From: Liolophura sinensis
Lineage: Eukaryota; Mollusca; Polyplacophora; Chitonida; Chitonidae
DNA length: 64,000 bases
Direction: 5' to 3'
Assembly: GCF_032854445.1 (NCBI RefSeq)
Contig: NC_088304.1
Location: forward strand, 34,342,810-34,406,809
Shown in pieces: positions 12,394-24,782 of this stretch. The first letter of the stretch is position 1. Each line of letters starts with the position of its first letter. The notes under the pieces were generated by a model that made no database searches, was not told the DNA's origin, and saw only the letters and a program-made list of their open reading frames with translations. The position numbers and the translations under genes are program-made.

Positions 12394-12397
<4 letters not shown>
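11097..12397. other. No recognisable gene
   Basis: AT-rich, low-information sequence. Frames up to 61 codons, none domain-like. Confidence 0.5.

Positions 12398-12452
<55 letters not shown>
12398..12452. repeat. (TA)n microsatellite
   Basis: Uninterrupted TA dinucleotides for about 55 bases. Confidence 0.97.
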
Positions 12453-12455
<3 letters not shown>

Positions 12456-12507
12456 TTTCCGTGGAAATGACTCCATAGGATGCCGATAACGTAGATGCGT
12501 TTTCTAC

Positions 12508-12950
12508 GTCTCTATACGGTACCCTTATATGTCGGAGTTTTACATGGATATGTCTCAATACGGTGCCCCTAAACACCGGCGTTTTACATGGATATGTCTC
12601 AATACGGTGCCCCAATACACCGGCATTTTACATAGATATGTCTCTATAGGGTGCTCCTGTACACCGGCGTTTTACGTGGCTATGCCTCTATACGGGGCCC
12701 CTATACAACGGCGTTTTACATGGATATGTCTCTATACGGTGCCCCTATACACCGGTGTTTTATATGGATATGTCTCTATACGGGGCCCCTATACGCCGGC
12801 GTTTTACAAGGCTATGTCTCTATACGGTGCCCCTATACACCTGAGTTTTACATGGATATGTCTCTATACGGTGTCCCTTCATACCGGCGTTTTCCGTGCA
12901 TATGTCTCTATATATCGTGCCACTTTACTGCATTTTCCACGATTACGTGC
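12508..12950. repeat. 44-bp minisatellite array (about 9-10 units)
   Basis: Unit 'tctctatacggtgcccctat' then 'acaccggcgttttacatgga' then 'tatg'. Units differ mostly at single positions. The last unit (12905-12950) changes toward the motif of the 40-bp array beginning at 13891 ('gcattttccacgatta'). The 170- and 135-codon frames across it are satellite artefacts. Confidence 0.9.
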
Positions 12951-13030
12951 ATATTTTCTGTCACTAAAGGTGTGTTTCAGAAGGTTATGTTTCTTAAAAG
13001 TGATATCTTTAAAGTTCGATCCTTTTCATT

Positions 13031-13505
13031 TACCAAGCTGATGATCTACTGGCGTTAAATAACCACCATATTGCTGAAGCGGTGAAGGAAATCTATCCGG
13101 CTTTTATTGGATTTAAAGGAGACAAAAGATAGTCCTGATGGTACATCTTATTTGGATCTATATCTGTACAAAGACGAACAAGGTCTCCTTTCACGCCACC
13201 TTTACGACAAAAGGGATAATTTCAATATTGTACTTAAATATAATGAGGATATTGTAAATTATCCTTATTTGGATAGCAATATACCAAAGGGTCCTGCATA
13301 TGACGTATACATATCTCGCCTTGTAGCATTTGTTAGATCTTGCGTAAATTGTGATGACCTTAATCTGCGTCACAAGCTGTTAGTTCAAAAACTAGTTTGT
13401 CAAGGATACTCCATCAAACGCCTTCATTCTAAGTTTCTCAAATTTTACAATGAATATAACACTCTGGTTGGCAGGTATGGACAGAGCGTTAAGAATCCCT
13501 GGTGA
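13031..13505 (+). pseudogene. Retroelement reverse transcriptase, C-terminal remnant
   Basis: Two overlapping frames give one protein-like sequence. From 13031 the frame reads through a catalytic-box-like Ala-Asp-Asp-Leu-Leu-Ala-Leu-Asn-Asn (13037-13063) to an Ile-Tyr-Pro at about 13091. A +1 frameshift near 13100-13107 is needed to continue with 'LDLKETKDSP', 'SYLDLYLYKD', 'LYDKRDNFN', 'AYDVYISRLVAF' and 'KLVCQGYSIKRL', ending at TGA 13503. I recognise this order (DD box, SYLDL, LYDKRDDF, YGVYISQL) from RT-bearing mobile elements in many invertebrate genomes; the clade is uncertain. The fingers and N-terminal palm are missing, cut off at the 44-bp array. Frameshift plus truncation make it a dead copy. 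Confidence 0.78.
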
Positions 13506-13890
13506 TCTGCATTGTGATCAACCACATAGACGGCGCTGTTATCCCTATGTACATATCTATCACGTACATGGTATTTAGCAACATAGATGGCGCTGGTTGC
13601 CGAGTGCAACCGTCTATCTTGCAGACAGCTTTTATACAGACCAGCATGTCATGTGTAACATCATAGATGGCGCCCGTTGCAGTATGAGATCCTTACATAT
13701 TAACGGGAAAAACGTAATCGTCCGTTACTTTTGAAACACAATCTGTTCGCTTAAAGTCTGTAACGCTTGTCATTTTCGAACTGTACTTAATACCGCTTAA
13801 CCTGGGGCTAGGGGCCGTAAAGGCAGCCATGCTCGTTATATCTGCATGATGCGTTTATGAACAGTTGCAATCAAAGCGCTACTGAGATAC
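13506..13890. other. Post-RT sequence with thrice-repeated motif
   Basis: Follows the RT stop. The motif 'catagatggcgc' or 'catagacggcgc' occurs three times (about 13526, 13579 and 13661) at uneven spacing. This may be the element's own 3' UTR, but it does not match the 3' regions at 2160-2480 or 8255-8515. Confidence 0.45.
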
Positions 13891-16098
13891 CTTGTTACCA
13901 CTATACCCCTACCACTACCAGCATTTTCCGTGATCATACCCCTACACGCTGCCACTACCGGCATTTTCCGTGATTATACCCCTACACGCTGCCACTGCCG
14001 GCATTTTTTGTGATTATACCTCTACACGCTGCCACTACCGGCATTTTCTGTGATTACACTCTTACACGTTGCCACTACCCGTATTGTAGTAGTGACTACC
14101 CGTAATTTTGCGAGATTACACCCTTACACGTTGCCACTACCCGTATTTTCCGTGATTATACCTGTAAACTCCACTACCGGCATTTTCCATGATTATACTT
14201 CTACACGCTTCCACTACCGGCATTTTCCGTGATTACACCCTTACAGATTGCCACTACCCGTATTTTCCGTGATTATACCTGTAAACTCCACTACCGGCAT
14301 TTTCCATGATTATAGTTCTACACGCTGCCACTATCGGCATTTTCCGGGATTATACTTCTACACGCTTCCACTACCGACATTTTCCGAGATTACACCCTTA
14401 CACGTTGCCACTACCCGTATTTTCCGTGATTATACCCCTACACTCGACCACTACCGGCATTTTCCGTGATTATACCCCTACACGCTGCACTACCGGCATT
14501 TCCCGTAATTATACCTCTACAATCAGCCACTACCGTCATTTTCCGTGATTATTCCCCTACACGTTGCCACTGCCGGCATTTCCCGTGATTATACCGCTAC
14601 AATCAGCCACTACCGACATTTTCCGAGATTATACCCTTACACCTTGCCACTACCGGTATTTTCCGTGATTATGCCCCTACACGCTGCCACTACCGGCATT
14701 TTCCATGATTATACTTCCACACGCTGCCACTACCGACATTTTCCGAGATTATACCCTTACACGTTGCCACTACCCGTATTTTCGTGATTATACCCCTACA
14801 CGCTTCCACTACCGGCATTTTCCGTGATTATACCGCTACAACCAGCCACTACCGGCATTTCCCGTGATTATACCCCTACACGCTGCCACCACCAGCATTT
14901 TGCGTGATTATACCCCTACACGCTTCCACTACCGGCATTTTCCATGATTATACTTCTACACGCTTCCACTACCGACATTTTCCGAGATTAAACCCCTACA
15001 CGTTGCCACTACCGGTATTTGCCGTGATTATACTTCTACACTCGACCACTACCGGCATTTTTCGTGATTATACCGTTACAATCAGCCACTACCGGCATTT
15101 TCCGTGATTATACCGCTACAATCAGCCACTACCGGCATTTTGCGTGATTATACTTCTACACGCTTCCACTACCGGCATTTTTCATGATTATACTTCAACA
15201 CTCTTCCACTACCGGTATTTTCCGTGATTATAACGCTACACTCGACCACTACCGACATTTTCCGAGAGTATACCCTTACACGTTGCCACTACCGGTATTT
15301 TCGTGATTATACCCCTACACTCTTCCACTACCGGCCTTTTCCGTGATTATACTTCTACACTCGACCACTACCGACATTTTCCGAGAGTATACCCTTACAC
15401 GTTGCCACTACCGGTATTTTCGTGATTATACCCCTACACGCTTCCAATACCGGCATTTTCCATGATTATACTTCTACACGCTGCCACTACCGACATTTTC
15501 CGTGATTACACCCTTACACGTTGCCACTACCGGCATTTCCCGTGATTATACTTCTACACGCTTCCACTACCGGCATTTTTCATGATTATACTTCTACACT
15601 CGACCACTACCGGCATTTTCCGTGATTATACCCCTACACTCGACCACTACCGGCATTTCCCTTGGTTATACCGCTACAATCAGCCACTACGGGCATTTTG
15701 CGTGATTATACTTCTACACGCTTCCACTACCGGCATTTTCCATGATTATACTTCTACACGCTGCCACTGCCGGCATTTTCCGTGATTAAACCCCTACACT
15801 CGACCACTACCGACATTTTCCGCGATTAAACCCCTACACTCGACCACTACCGACATTTTCCGTGATTACACCCTTACACGTTGCCACTACCCGTATTTTC
15901 CGTGATTATACCTCTAAACGCTTCCTCTACCGGCATTTTCCTTTATTGTACCCATACAAGTTGCCACTACCAGTAATTCCTAGATTATACTTCTACACGC
16001 TTCCACTACCGGCATTTTCCATGATTATACTTCTACACGCTTCCACTACCGGCATTCTCCGTGATTATACCCCTACACGCTGCCACTACCGGCATTCA
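13891..16098. repeat. 40-bp satellite array (about 55 units)
   Basis: The longest single array here. Unit: 'cactaccggcattttccgtg' then 'attatacccctacacgctgc'. The junction block varies among a few classes ('cgctgcc', 'cgcttcc', 'cgttgcc', 'ctcgacc', 'atcagcc'), which recur in non-random local patterns, suggesting multi-unit duplications. Since 40 is not divisible by three, frames of 60-81 codons open in all three phases of the + strand; none is coding. Confidence 0.95.
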
Positions 16099-16348
16099 CA
16101 ATGTTAGTGTTTGGCGTTCTTACTCTACCACTAGTCCTGTATTTTCATCGTTACGTCACTATATACATGTAGTGTCACTAAGGATGCCTGTAAAACTGTC
16201 TTGTTTTAATACTTGTACGTTCATGCCCACGTGCAACAAGCAAAGTAATAAAGTAATTTAATAACTCATTTAACATTTGTTTCTGAGTGAATAGTTTAAA
16301 TTTTGAGAATAATTGAGATATTACTCACAAGTACATGTGTATATCTAT
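16099..16348. other. Flank of the 40-bp array
   Basis: Decayed satellite-like pieces ('gtattttcatcgttac' near 16140) grading into AT-rich sequence. No gene seen. Confidence 0.4.
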
Positions 16349-16372
16349 ACACACACAAACACACACACACAC

Positions 16373-16468
<96 letters not shown>
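16349..16468. repeat. (AC)n/(TA)n compound microsatellite
   Basis: About 25 bases of AC repeat followed by roughly 95 bases of TA repeat with two AATA interruptions. It abuts the palindrome at 16469. Confidence 0.96.
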
Positions 16469-16469
<1 letters not shown>

Positions 16470-16696
16470 GTTGACGACGAGGTTCATGGGAAGAGGATGT
16501 AGGTAGGTCATGTTCATCTGGTCATCTGGTCATGTTCAGCTCCTTAAAGGGGGAGAAACCTGTAATTGTTACAAATGCCTCATGCTTTATAAAGCATGAG
16601 GCATTTAAGAATTACAGGGTTCGTCCGCTTTATGAGCTAAAACATGACCAGCTGGTCAACTGCCTTACATCCTCTTCCATGAACTCGTCGTCAACT
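16469..16696. repeat. Spacerless 228-bp palindrome
   Basis: The left arm (16469-16589) and right arm (16590-16696) are inverted copies meeting at a perfect centre, 'catgctttataaagcatg' (16581-16598), with no loop. The outer ends pair as 'agttgacgacga' with 'tcgtcgtcaact'. Pairing inside is strong ('aagaggatgta', 'ggtcatgtt', 'ctgtaatt') but interrupted by small indels; the left arm is about 14 bases longer. The 68-codon frame at 16532-16738 is incidental. It could be a foldback element, an inverted duplication or an assembly artefact. The missing TA duplication and different ends separate it from the MITE family at 22597. Confidence 0.9.
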
Positions 16697-18373
16697 TTAC
16701 ATTTCGTCTACCACAACGACCCATCAAACGTTGCTTAGGGCTACGGGCTTTGTACATTATTTACTGCTTGCTAGTTTGTTTCGAATTTTTTAAAAGTTCA
16801 CAACAGAACACGTAGATGCTTTAAATTTAGAGGTGTCGGTGTGCTAACGTTTACCGTGATAGAATTTTTAACAGCTGTTTTGTTTTGAAATATTTTTTGT
16901 GAAATAATATGTAAATTTTGAACATTGCTGAAGCTTGTGAGAACATTAGGGTAGTTAACCAGGGCTCAGACATACATGCATATTTTGGACAGATTTACTC
17001 AACACGGCTTAAACTGGAAACAAAATGAGACGAATTCATAATTTGCTAATTAGGGCAGCCGTCAGACATCCATGGGTCTTTGGGAAGAGCTCTTCTGCGT
17101 GGTTTTGAGGATGAGTCAGACTGTTTTGACATTGGACCAGTGAAATATGTGTGTGCATCAGCACATCGACGGAAGCGCGAAAAACCCGTTTCGCTTTGAC
17201 ATACAACGCTTAACGTCTTAAAACGAAGACAAGGCAGTTCCATAATTGAATGCGTAACATTCAACGTGAAGCGTCCACATAAACTGAGTGCGTCAAGTGC
17301 ACAATCCTGCACCTCTTAGCAGCCTCTTTTCACGGCGCCCATTACTCGTAAAACCAACACGTGACCATGTGAGTCCTGACACAAGCTCTCGTCTGTTGTC
17401 ACCGAATCACCGCCTCGGGTGTAGTGCGCGGTGAGTTTTATTCGAGCGTAACAAAAATGCTAAAACTTAACAATAATAATCGCAAAAAAATGGTTAGAAT
17501 TGTAGGATGCAAAAGATGGCCTTTTTAAAATAATATAAATATATACATATAACACTTTGACCAATGCAAATGGATTCATTTTTGAGCAGTGGGAAAGTTT
17601 AAAGTTCGACCCCACTTGGCTGGCGACACATAAGTTATTCATTCCTATGTATGCGGAGACATACAACATGGCCTGTGTATGTAGGCCTACGTCTGTAATA
17701 GAAGTTACACGCGAATTGACTAAAATATCAACTATTTCGGGTTAGCGAAAAAGAAAAGAAAATGCTAAACTTTTAAATGTGAAGTTATTAAAAACAGTTT
17801 TAAGCGTAAGAAATCTTTCAAGAATTGTTTAACGTAGACTTGAACATTTTTAATTTGACAATTGACAATTTGCATTTAGAGGATTTTTAATGTCGATTAA
17901 ATAAAGTGTGTGAAATATGTCTTATGATTAAAATATTCTGAATAATAACTTGTTTAAGAGGGTTACCATCTTTTTCTCTGGCCCACTACATAGGTGAAGG
18001 ACAACCAAATCGATGTGCTTGAAATTCGCAAGAGACACGAAATCTCTGAACACATAGCATGCATATTCTGGTATCAAAACTTTTGCTAATCAGACAGCAA
18101 ATAAGATCCCTATTCAAATATGTAATGCAAATATCCGATACTTAAGGCGCTTTGAATTCGAATAGCAATTTTCCTCTGTACCTTAGTATTAGTTTACCGT
18201 GTTGGCAGAATTAGCGATATCAATGAAGTAGCTGTTAAAAATCAAACAAATCCATTTGTTTGGTGTTTTCATATGACCACTGTTGCAATGAATGAACAAT
18301 TTTTGAGCACGGATTTGAACACCAATCAGTTAGTCACAGAGCATCCATAACTGGAGGCCAGGTGTATAAGATT
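16697..18373. other. No recognisable gene
   Basis: AT-rich. The minus-strand frame at 17046-17312 (88 codons) shows no domain I know; its middle loosely resembles the translation of 48373-48600, which may reflect an old dispersed repeat. Confidence 0.45.
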
Positions 18374-18745
18374 TTTATAAGACATCAGTAACCTGGCTTG
18401 GAGAGGTGTAATTCGTTATTCTACAGCACATCTGTAATCTGAATAAGAGAGGTGCAAATCCACTAATTCTATGACATCAGTAACCTGACTGGGAGAGGTG
18501 TAATTTCGTAGATTCTACAGGACATCTTAACCTCACAAAAAGGTGTAATTCCGTGGATTCTACAAGGCATCTGCAACCTGATTGAGAGAGGTGTAAGTCC
18601 GTTGATTCTACAGGAAATGTGAAACCTGGCCTAGAAATGTGTAATTCCGTTGACTCTGTAACCTAAGTGAGAGAGTTGTAATTCGGTGGATTTTACAGGG
18701 CTCTGTTACCTGACTGAGAGAAGTGTAATTCACTTGTTCTACAGC
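18374..18745. repeat. Degenerate 47-bp tandem repeat (about 8 units)
   Basis: Repeating blocks 'gacatcagtaacctgactg', 'gagaggtgtaattc' and 'gattctacag' at about 47-base spacing, with indels in most units. Confidence 0.8.
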
Positions 18746-20179
18746 GTTATCTTGATCCATTTACACCATTGTACACAAAAGCCCTGTGAAGTCAAATTAC
18801 AAACTATTTCGCTTAAATATGGCTTTACGTCAAACTAAATGTACGACTAATTTGAAAAATGTACGAATAATTTGGAATGATGTAACATCCGATGTCATTT
18901 CAGTGAAGGTAATTTCCTACAGCGAACATAAAGAGAGTGGCGCAAAAATCTCATGACGTGAGACGACACGCGGGTGAGCAAATTTAAATCACTTTCCGTT
19001 GTCTAATGAGGTTAATGAGTAAAACCAGCAAACATAAGATCCGTGAATCTGTTTTATCGGTCATCTTATCTGGGCATGCTCGTGCTAGGCCGCCATTTTA
19101 TTTCTCCTGCAATCCGTCATAGACCGGACTCTTTATATGGGACGTCCACGACTCCACATATCTCCTCTCTCCATCACTACTTATACTAGTGGCTGGCAGC
19201 GCACTGTGTTTTAACGAAATGTTTAATTAGTAAATTAATGGGTGGTAAAGAGATTGTATGATTTAATGTCACATTGTCCCACACCGACTATGTATGGCTG
19301 AGGTCGTTCCCACAGCAGAAGAAATATTCGGCGCGCATTTTATAAAGAATATAAATTATGAAGACATTAAATTAAGTGGCGCTATTTTATTCAGTACGCT
19401 GTGACTTGCGATGTATTTGTTCAGTGAATAATCAATCAGGCGTATACAAATACCTAGCGGTCTGCCAGCGTCCATTTTATTTTTATCGGGATATTGACAT
19501 TGGGCGTTGTTTGTGCCATAATTAATCGTATTAAAATTAAACCCAAATACTGTAAACAACACTATATTGGCCATCAATTGTAATCATGTCTCATCCGTAA
19601 ATTAAAATGGCGATGTACATAACTTATTAAAACCTTACGCTCTGGTTTATGAGCCACGAACCACGAGGGCATTTGCTCGTTTTTTCAATTGCTGTCAGTA
19701 CGTTATTAAAGTTACTTTATGTGTTTTCACACTCTTGTTAATTAGTAACACTAAAAAGGGAACCAACATAGCGAAAACAGAAAAAACTAAAAAGTTAAAT
19801 TTGCTCAAGTCTGTTTAGGTAGTCAATGGAATTTCCCTAGTGTGCAATTTTCAGCTTACAGAGGCTATAGCGGAAATTATTGGCAAAAATCAATATTGAC
19901 TAATCAAATCAAATTGCCAATAATAGCTTAAATTAATTCCTTTAATATCATACTCGTACCTGTACCATTCTAAAGTTTAAAACAGTTATTAAGCGATCCA
20001 CACGATAAATTTTGGGAACCTTTTTTTTAACCTATTTTGAATGTTAACACATACAGAGACCAGGCTGATGTTTTGTGAAAGTTAGGTAATTATTTGTGCC
20101 ATCTAAATACAAAAATTCGATTGAGTTCACGCTGATCAATTTTTTTGCCAAAATATCCTGCATATATGGGAGCCGGATA
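18746..20179. other. No recognisable gene
   Basis: AT-rich unique sequence. Frames of 73 codons or fewer, none convincing. Confidence 0.5.
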
Positions 20180-20345
20180 GGGCCATCATCGTACCATCAT
20201 ATCATCGAGTCAGGGCTTGGTACCATCACTTGGTGTCATCGTGCCATCGCTTCGTGTCATCGCTTCGTGCCATCGCTTCTTGTCATCGATTTGTGCTTTC
20301 GCCGGGCGATGGAACGATGGTACGATGGTACGATGATGGTGTTTA
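20180..20345. repeat. Simple 'catcg'-type repeat with hairpin potential
   Basis: Degenerate repeats of 'gtcatcgcttcgtgccatcg' (20235-20300). 'ccatcatcgtaccatcat' near 20182 is complementary to 'acgatggtacgatgatgg' near 20320, so an imperfect stem of about 18 pairs could form. Confidence 0.7.
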
Positions 20346-20439
20346 GCGCCTTGGTATACGACGGCGGTCCGACCTATTGGTTGGGGGAAAAGGACGTGCG
20401 CCCGACTCCGATATAAATGGCGTAAAGTGCTTATGTGTT

Positions 20440-20600
20440 TATTTATTTGACTGGTATTTAACGCTGTGTCCAGGAATGCTTCATATAAACGTCCCTTGTC
20501 AGTCCCGTGGATGGAGAAAACCAGAATGTTCGAAATAACTTCCGACCTTTGACAAATAATTGACAAACTTTGTCAAAATTCGAATTTTCAGCGGCGATTT
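20440..20600 (-). repeat. SINE-B copy
   Basis: Reverse-oriented: T-rich tail 'gtttatttatttgactggta', then 'gtggatggagaaaaccag', 'ccgacctttgacaaataatt' and 'gacaaac'. Matches the SINE-B core. Confidence 0.65.
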
Positions 20601-20753
20601 TAGCCCATCACATATGACATTTTTGTGGAAGACAAGTGATCTCAAATTAGGAACGTTGAGTAAGGCTGTTTCATGAATACACGAGTGCTGTCGCTTGTAG
20701 CCTCAAACCCCTCAAGGATACAGGATCTACATACAGGGGAGATCTACTGTCGG

Positions 20754-20836
20754 GGCCTCCGCGGCCGAGGCTGTTGGCACGACAGCGGGGCCCAATGACC
20801 CAGGAGCATCTCACCAATGCAGGCCCTGTGAGTCAG
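20754..20836 (+). repeat. SINE-A tRNA-like head fragment
   Basis: 'ggggcctccgcggccgaggc' and 'aatgacccaggagcatctca' followed by 'ccaatgcaggccctgtgag' match the SINE-A head, but the A box is mutated and the copy ends before the B box. No core or tail follows. Confidence 0.65.
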
Positions 20837-22596
20837 CGACTTCAAGGCCCCAGGATGTGCTGTTCATCAGTCTTCCTGGCAATTTACTACGAAGCTCTTA
20901 AGTGGTTGGATGGCACTGTGATGGCCAAGTGTTTAAAGTGTCCAACTCCTAAATGTAAGTGGTATATGCCGTATTTGGTATATGGTAATCTTGTATGTAA
21001 TACTTTCCCACTTTTAATTTCCCAAATCAAACTAAACCCTAGATGAAGTGAGTTTTCACCCAACTTTATAAATAAAAGCTAAGAAACTTATCCGACTTGC
21101 CAAATGAACTTCGGTGAGTATATCTAGAAGTCTAAGTGCACTTAATCTAAGTAAACTGTCATGAACACGTGACCTGGTCAGCCAACCTTTAGTATGAGGT
21201 GACATAGAGGGGTGTCATGCCTGCCAAGTATCATCCTCGTTTAAAGGCAGTATTATTCTTTATTTTTATAGGGAACTATATTGTGATAAAAGGTGAGTAT
21301 CAAGATCCCTCTCCCCCCACAAGACAAAAAAAACCCCCAAAAAACATTCGGTTCATCCAGAGAAGACAAGACCAGTTTCACACTGCCAGTGCGTAGGCGT
21401 GTCACACAGACATGAAGACAACGTTAGTGTCACATTCGGGCGCGCTTGAATTGAGTGAGAAACGAAACAGATGCTTTCACACGATATCATTAAGAATTCA
21501 CAAAGAAACATATTACAATGATAATAGCTGTATTAGGCCGGCTTGATCAGCAGCTCGGCTGACTGATTACAGTTAGTTGTTGACGCATGCGCCCTTGGTT
21601 ACTCGAGCTTCATTGCGGTAGGCATAATACGATCTGAGAACGGGCGTGTATCTTTGAACCGATCTGCTAGCCTACAAAATCTTCAACAGAATGACAACAA
21701 CAACAGCAGCAAGAAAATAACACAGGACATGCAAACTGATTTCAACTGATTTAAATCTTTCAAAAGTCAGTCTGGATAATTAATTAATAAATTATAGCCA
21801 TGCTGCTGGCGGTTTGGGATGGGTGTTGTCACGATGTATAGATAGTGTAATGCAGACTGAAAACTAGACTGCTGTTGAGAGAGACAGAAGACACGCCACG
21901 ACTATTTCCGCTGGAGTTCTTATGTGATCATTCATTATAAGGAGATATACAAGTGTTTGTACAGGTGTTCATATAATACCTACAGTTGTTCTGCAGCCCG
22001 CCCATATCTTACGTATTCATAGCGCTTCTAAAGGCAATGTATCTGATATCTTAAAATTAAAAAAGAATAATTATTAAATACGTACATCAAGTTTTTAACA
22101 CCTTTCGTCTAGATACCATTGCTTTGTTTAACCATATGTTTCTTGTAACAAAGTACTACATGACCTTTTATGAAAAATGTTCATCATAAAATTTCCAGGA
22201 CCGAAGGCTATGCAAAGTACATAAGGAACTGTTTTTCGCTTAAAACCCTTCACTATCAAGGCTATATGGATTTCTCAGCAGAAAATATTTTAATGACCAT
22301 AAAGATAATATATATGGTTTGATGTCTAATAAACCCCTTCACAACACTACATTTAACAGGTTGGAATTGTTGCATTTTGTGCACAGTTTTGTCAGTCTAG
22401 TTGGCAGGATCTGTCTGTGAAAAGAAGTGATTTTTACATAATATTCTTATGTACATGAATACTAAAATTTTTTTGAACACATGGGTTTTCAACAAGAGAA
22501 TAAGCCTTTCGGCAGAACTTGACGCCTCAAAGTGGAAAAGTTGAATGCATCTCTTTCTCTACCAGCACGCTTCAGAATTTAATTTATTCTAGACTA
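20837..22596. other. No recognisable gene
   Basis: A C-rich/A-rich patch at about 21310-21345 and otherwise unique AT-rich sequence. No coding frame of interest. Confidence 0.5.
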
Positions 22597-22841
22597 CACT
22601 CAAAAAATTAATCTGTTATACTTAACAGATGGTCTGTTGTCTGAGTGATGCTAGAATGTATTTTATTATTATAACACAGTATTGTGTGATATTCAACGTA
22701 ATATCCTTTTGGTCCAATAGAATGGTTGTGCTGAATTAACAACACAATCTGCTGCAATAACAAGAACACATTCTAGCATCATTTACATAACAATCATCAC
22801 TCAGACATTCTGTTAAATTTAACAGAATAATGTCTTGAGTG
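22597..22841. mobile_element. TA-flanked palindromic MITE, copy 1
   Basis: 245 bases with terminal inverted repeats starting 'cactcaaaaaattaatctg' and ending with 'cttgagtg', flanked by TA on both sides (22595-22596 and 22842-22843). Internal sequence is also largely self-complementary ('gtctgagtgatgctagaat' near the left pairs with 'attctagcatcat' near the right). No transposase. The TA target duplication points to a Tc1/mariner-type mobilising enzyme. Related copies: 39511, 43718 and 60257. Confidence 0.88.
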
Positions 22842-23099
22842 TATCTTTAATTTATAGAGAAATATTTGAAGGATTTCTTATGGCCTTCATCGCCTCCACC
22901 AAATATAAAGGTTCATATTGTATTTCATACTTTGTTTTGGGGGGGGGCACGTATGGAAGTGTGTACGCGCAATATGCAATTCCCGTTCTCGCAGTGCCTG
23001 GGGCCTGTTGACAATAAGCGATCGATGACACTCTGGTGGGCGTTTGCGAAGTTAAACGTTCGCTAAGAACCACGTGTATTCCACCGATTTGTTGCGCAT

Positions 23100-23155
23100 A
23101 TTTGTAAGCTCCTCGTTAACTTGCCAAAGGTTGGTAGCACTCCGGTTAACTTCTA
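23100..23155 (+). repeat. SINE-B core fragment
   Basis: 'gttaacttgccaaaggttgg' and 'actccggttaac' match the complement of the core seen at 216-310. Ends undefined. Confidence 0.5.
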
Positions 23156-23375
23156 CCCATAAAAGTGATATGTGCAGATGAAGGGGTAAATTAAAGAAAT
23201 TTTTTTAAAAAGCCACATTTGTAAACAAGTCCACTTATGTTGCAGTCAAAGGAGAGTAAAGATGCTTGTAACACTTTTGATAAAACATTTCATTTTGCAA
23301 TCTGTGCAAATATGACCCTTCTTGCCTCTCACCTCCTCTTGCACTTAAATCATTTTTTACTTTAATCAGTTTGCT

Positions 23376-23573
23376 AGCGCGTCACAATTACCCTGTAGCC
23401 TCCCACCAATGCGATCACTGTGTGTGTCCAGTCCATGCTGGCTTCCCCTCCACGTGGGAATGTCTCACATCAACCTGCGGTCGCGGGTTTCTTGCCAGGT
23501 TTCCTCACACCATAATGTTGGCCGCCGTTGTATGTTAGTAACTGAAATATTCCCGAGTACTGCGTAAAACTCA
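23376..23573 (+). repeat. SINE-A copy, diverged
   Basis: Contains head remnants ('ctcccaccaatgcgatcact', 'gtccagtccatgctggcttc'), a shortened core ('cctgcggtcgcgggtttc') and the 3' region ('ctggc'-type 'ttggccgccgttgta', 'gtactgcgtaaaactc'). The AATA tail is lost. Many small deletions indicate an old copy. Confidence 0.8.
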
Positions 23574-24782
23574 GAGCCCGGTTATTCAAAACTATTTTAA
23601 GACTTAATACAGCATTTAACTTTACACCAATTTTGTACTTATTCCAAAAATAATTGCTTGACAGTATATTAAAGGCAGACTTAATCTGCTGCTGTAATAG
23701 TTTTACTTTGGGCAACCACACTGGCTGTTAAATATCGCTTAAGTTTTAAATATAAAATTTGACTTAATATCAGTATTAGCTAATACATTTTCGAACAACT
23801 GAGTGCAGGTTAAACCACATTCAGTGGTCTCCAGGTTAATGATACTTCAATGAAGGAAATTGAAGTATGTTGGGAAGAAGCATTAGATTCACAAATAATG
23901 TACATGGAGACGACCAAACATTTATACATCAGTTAAACGCTTTGCGTTCTCATTGAATTAAGTTTGTTATCCTTCACGTTCCACTAAAGAATTAAAGTAG
24001 TCAGATATTGTACATCTTAATTATATTGTAGACTACGTCCTCGCTTTCTGGAAAAATCTGTAGAACCTGGTTGTACAACCTTCAAACGGCATAGCTTGAG
24101 AATTTGCCAGTTGTCATCTGGTATAGTTCTCGGGGTTATATACAGTTTTTTGTTAGCTCATATACCTCCATCATAATATTTTCACAAAAGTACACATGTT
24201 TTTTTTTGTCTTGAAAACAAGCCGTTTTGAATAGCTATATTATGACGATGTAACGGTAATTTAGCTAATTCGGCGAAATAAAATTGTTTCCGTGAAAAAT
24301 TACCACACCCTAGAAAATCGAAAAAGGCGAGAGATTTTTAAACAAAGTCAGAATGTAGTGTACACCCCGGTGTATTATACGTCCTCATGTACGATAATTG
24401 TTACCTTTGTTTACTTTACAAAGAATTAAAACGCCCTTAATTTGACTTTTATTAAGTATATCAAAGGTCTACGAACAATTCCGCCTTGTGATTATTATAA
24501 TTTGAAACAAGACACAGTCGTTACTTTGAGCAAAGAGAAATAACCGTGTCCGAAGAAAGGAGCCGGCCAGGGGGCATAGGAATGGGCAAAAACACTTTCC
24601 AAATATAATTAAGACAATAACTAACGTTAATTAGCGGGAAGACCTTTGGACATGCTCGAATTCACGGATAAGCTAGGACTAAGCATTCTCGACAAAATTA
24701 ACAATTTCTGCTTTTTTTTTTTCCTTTGGGAGATTGAAATGAACATGTTAACACTTGTGTTTTCTATGAAGCCCTGCCGGTC
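23574..24782. other. No recognisable gene
   Basis: AT-rich unique sequence with no convincing frame. Confidence 0.5.

Noticed and set aside
12529-13058. Tyr/Cys-rich 170- and 135-codon frames
   Set aside because: Shifted translations of the 44-bp array. Only the sequence from 13031 on, in a different frame, shows RT-like motifs.
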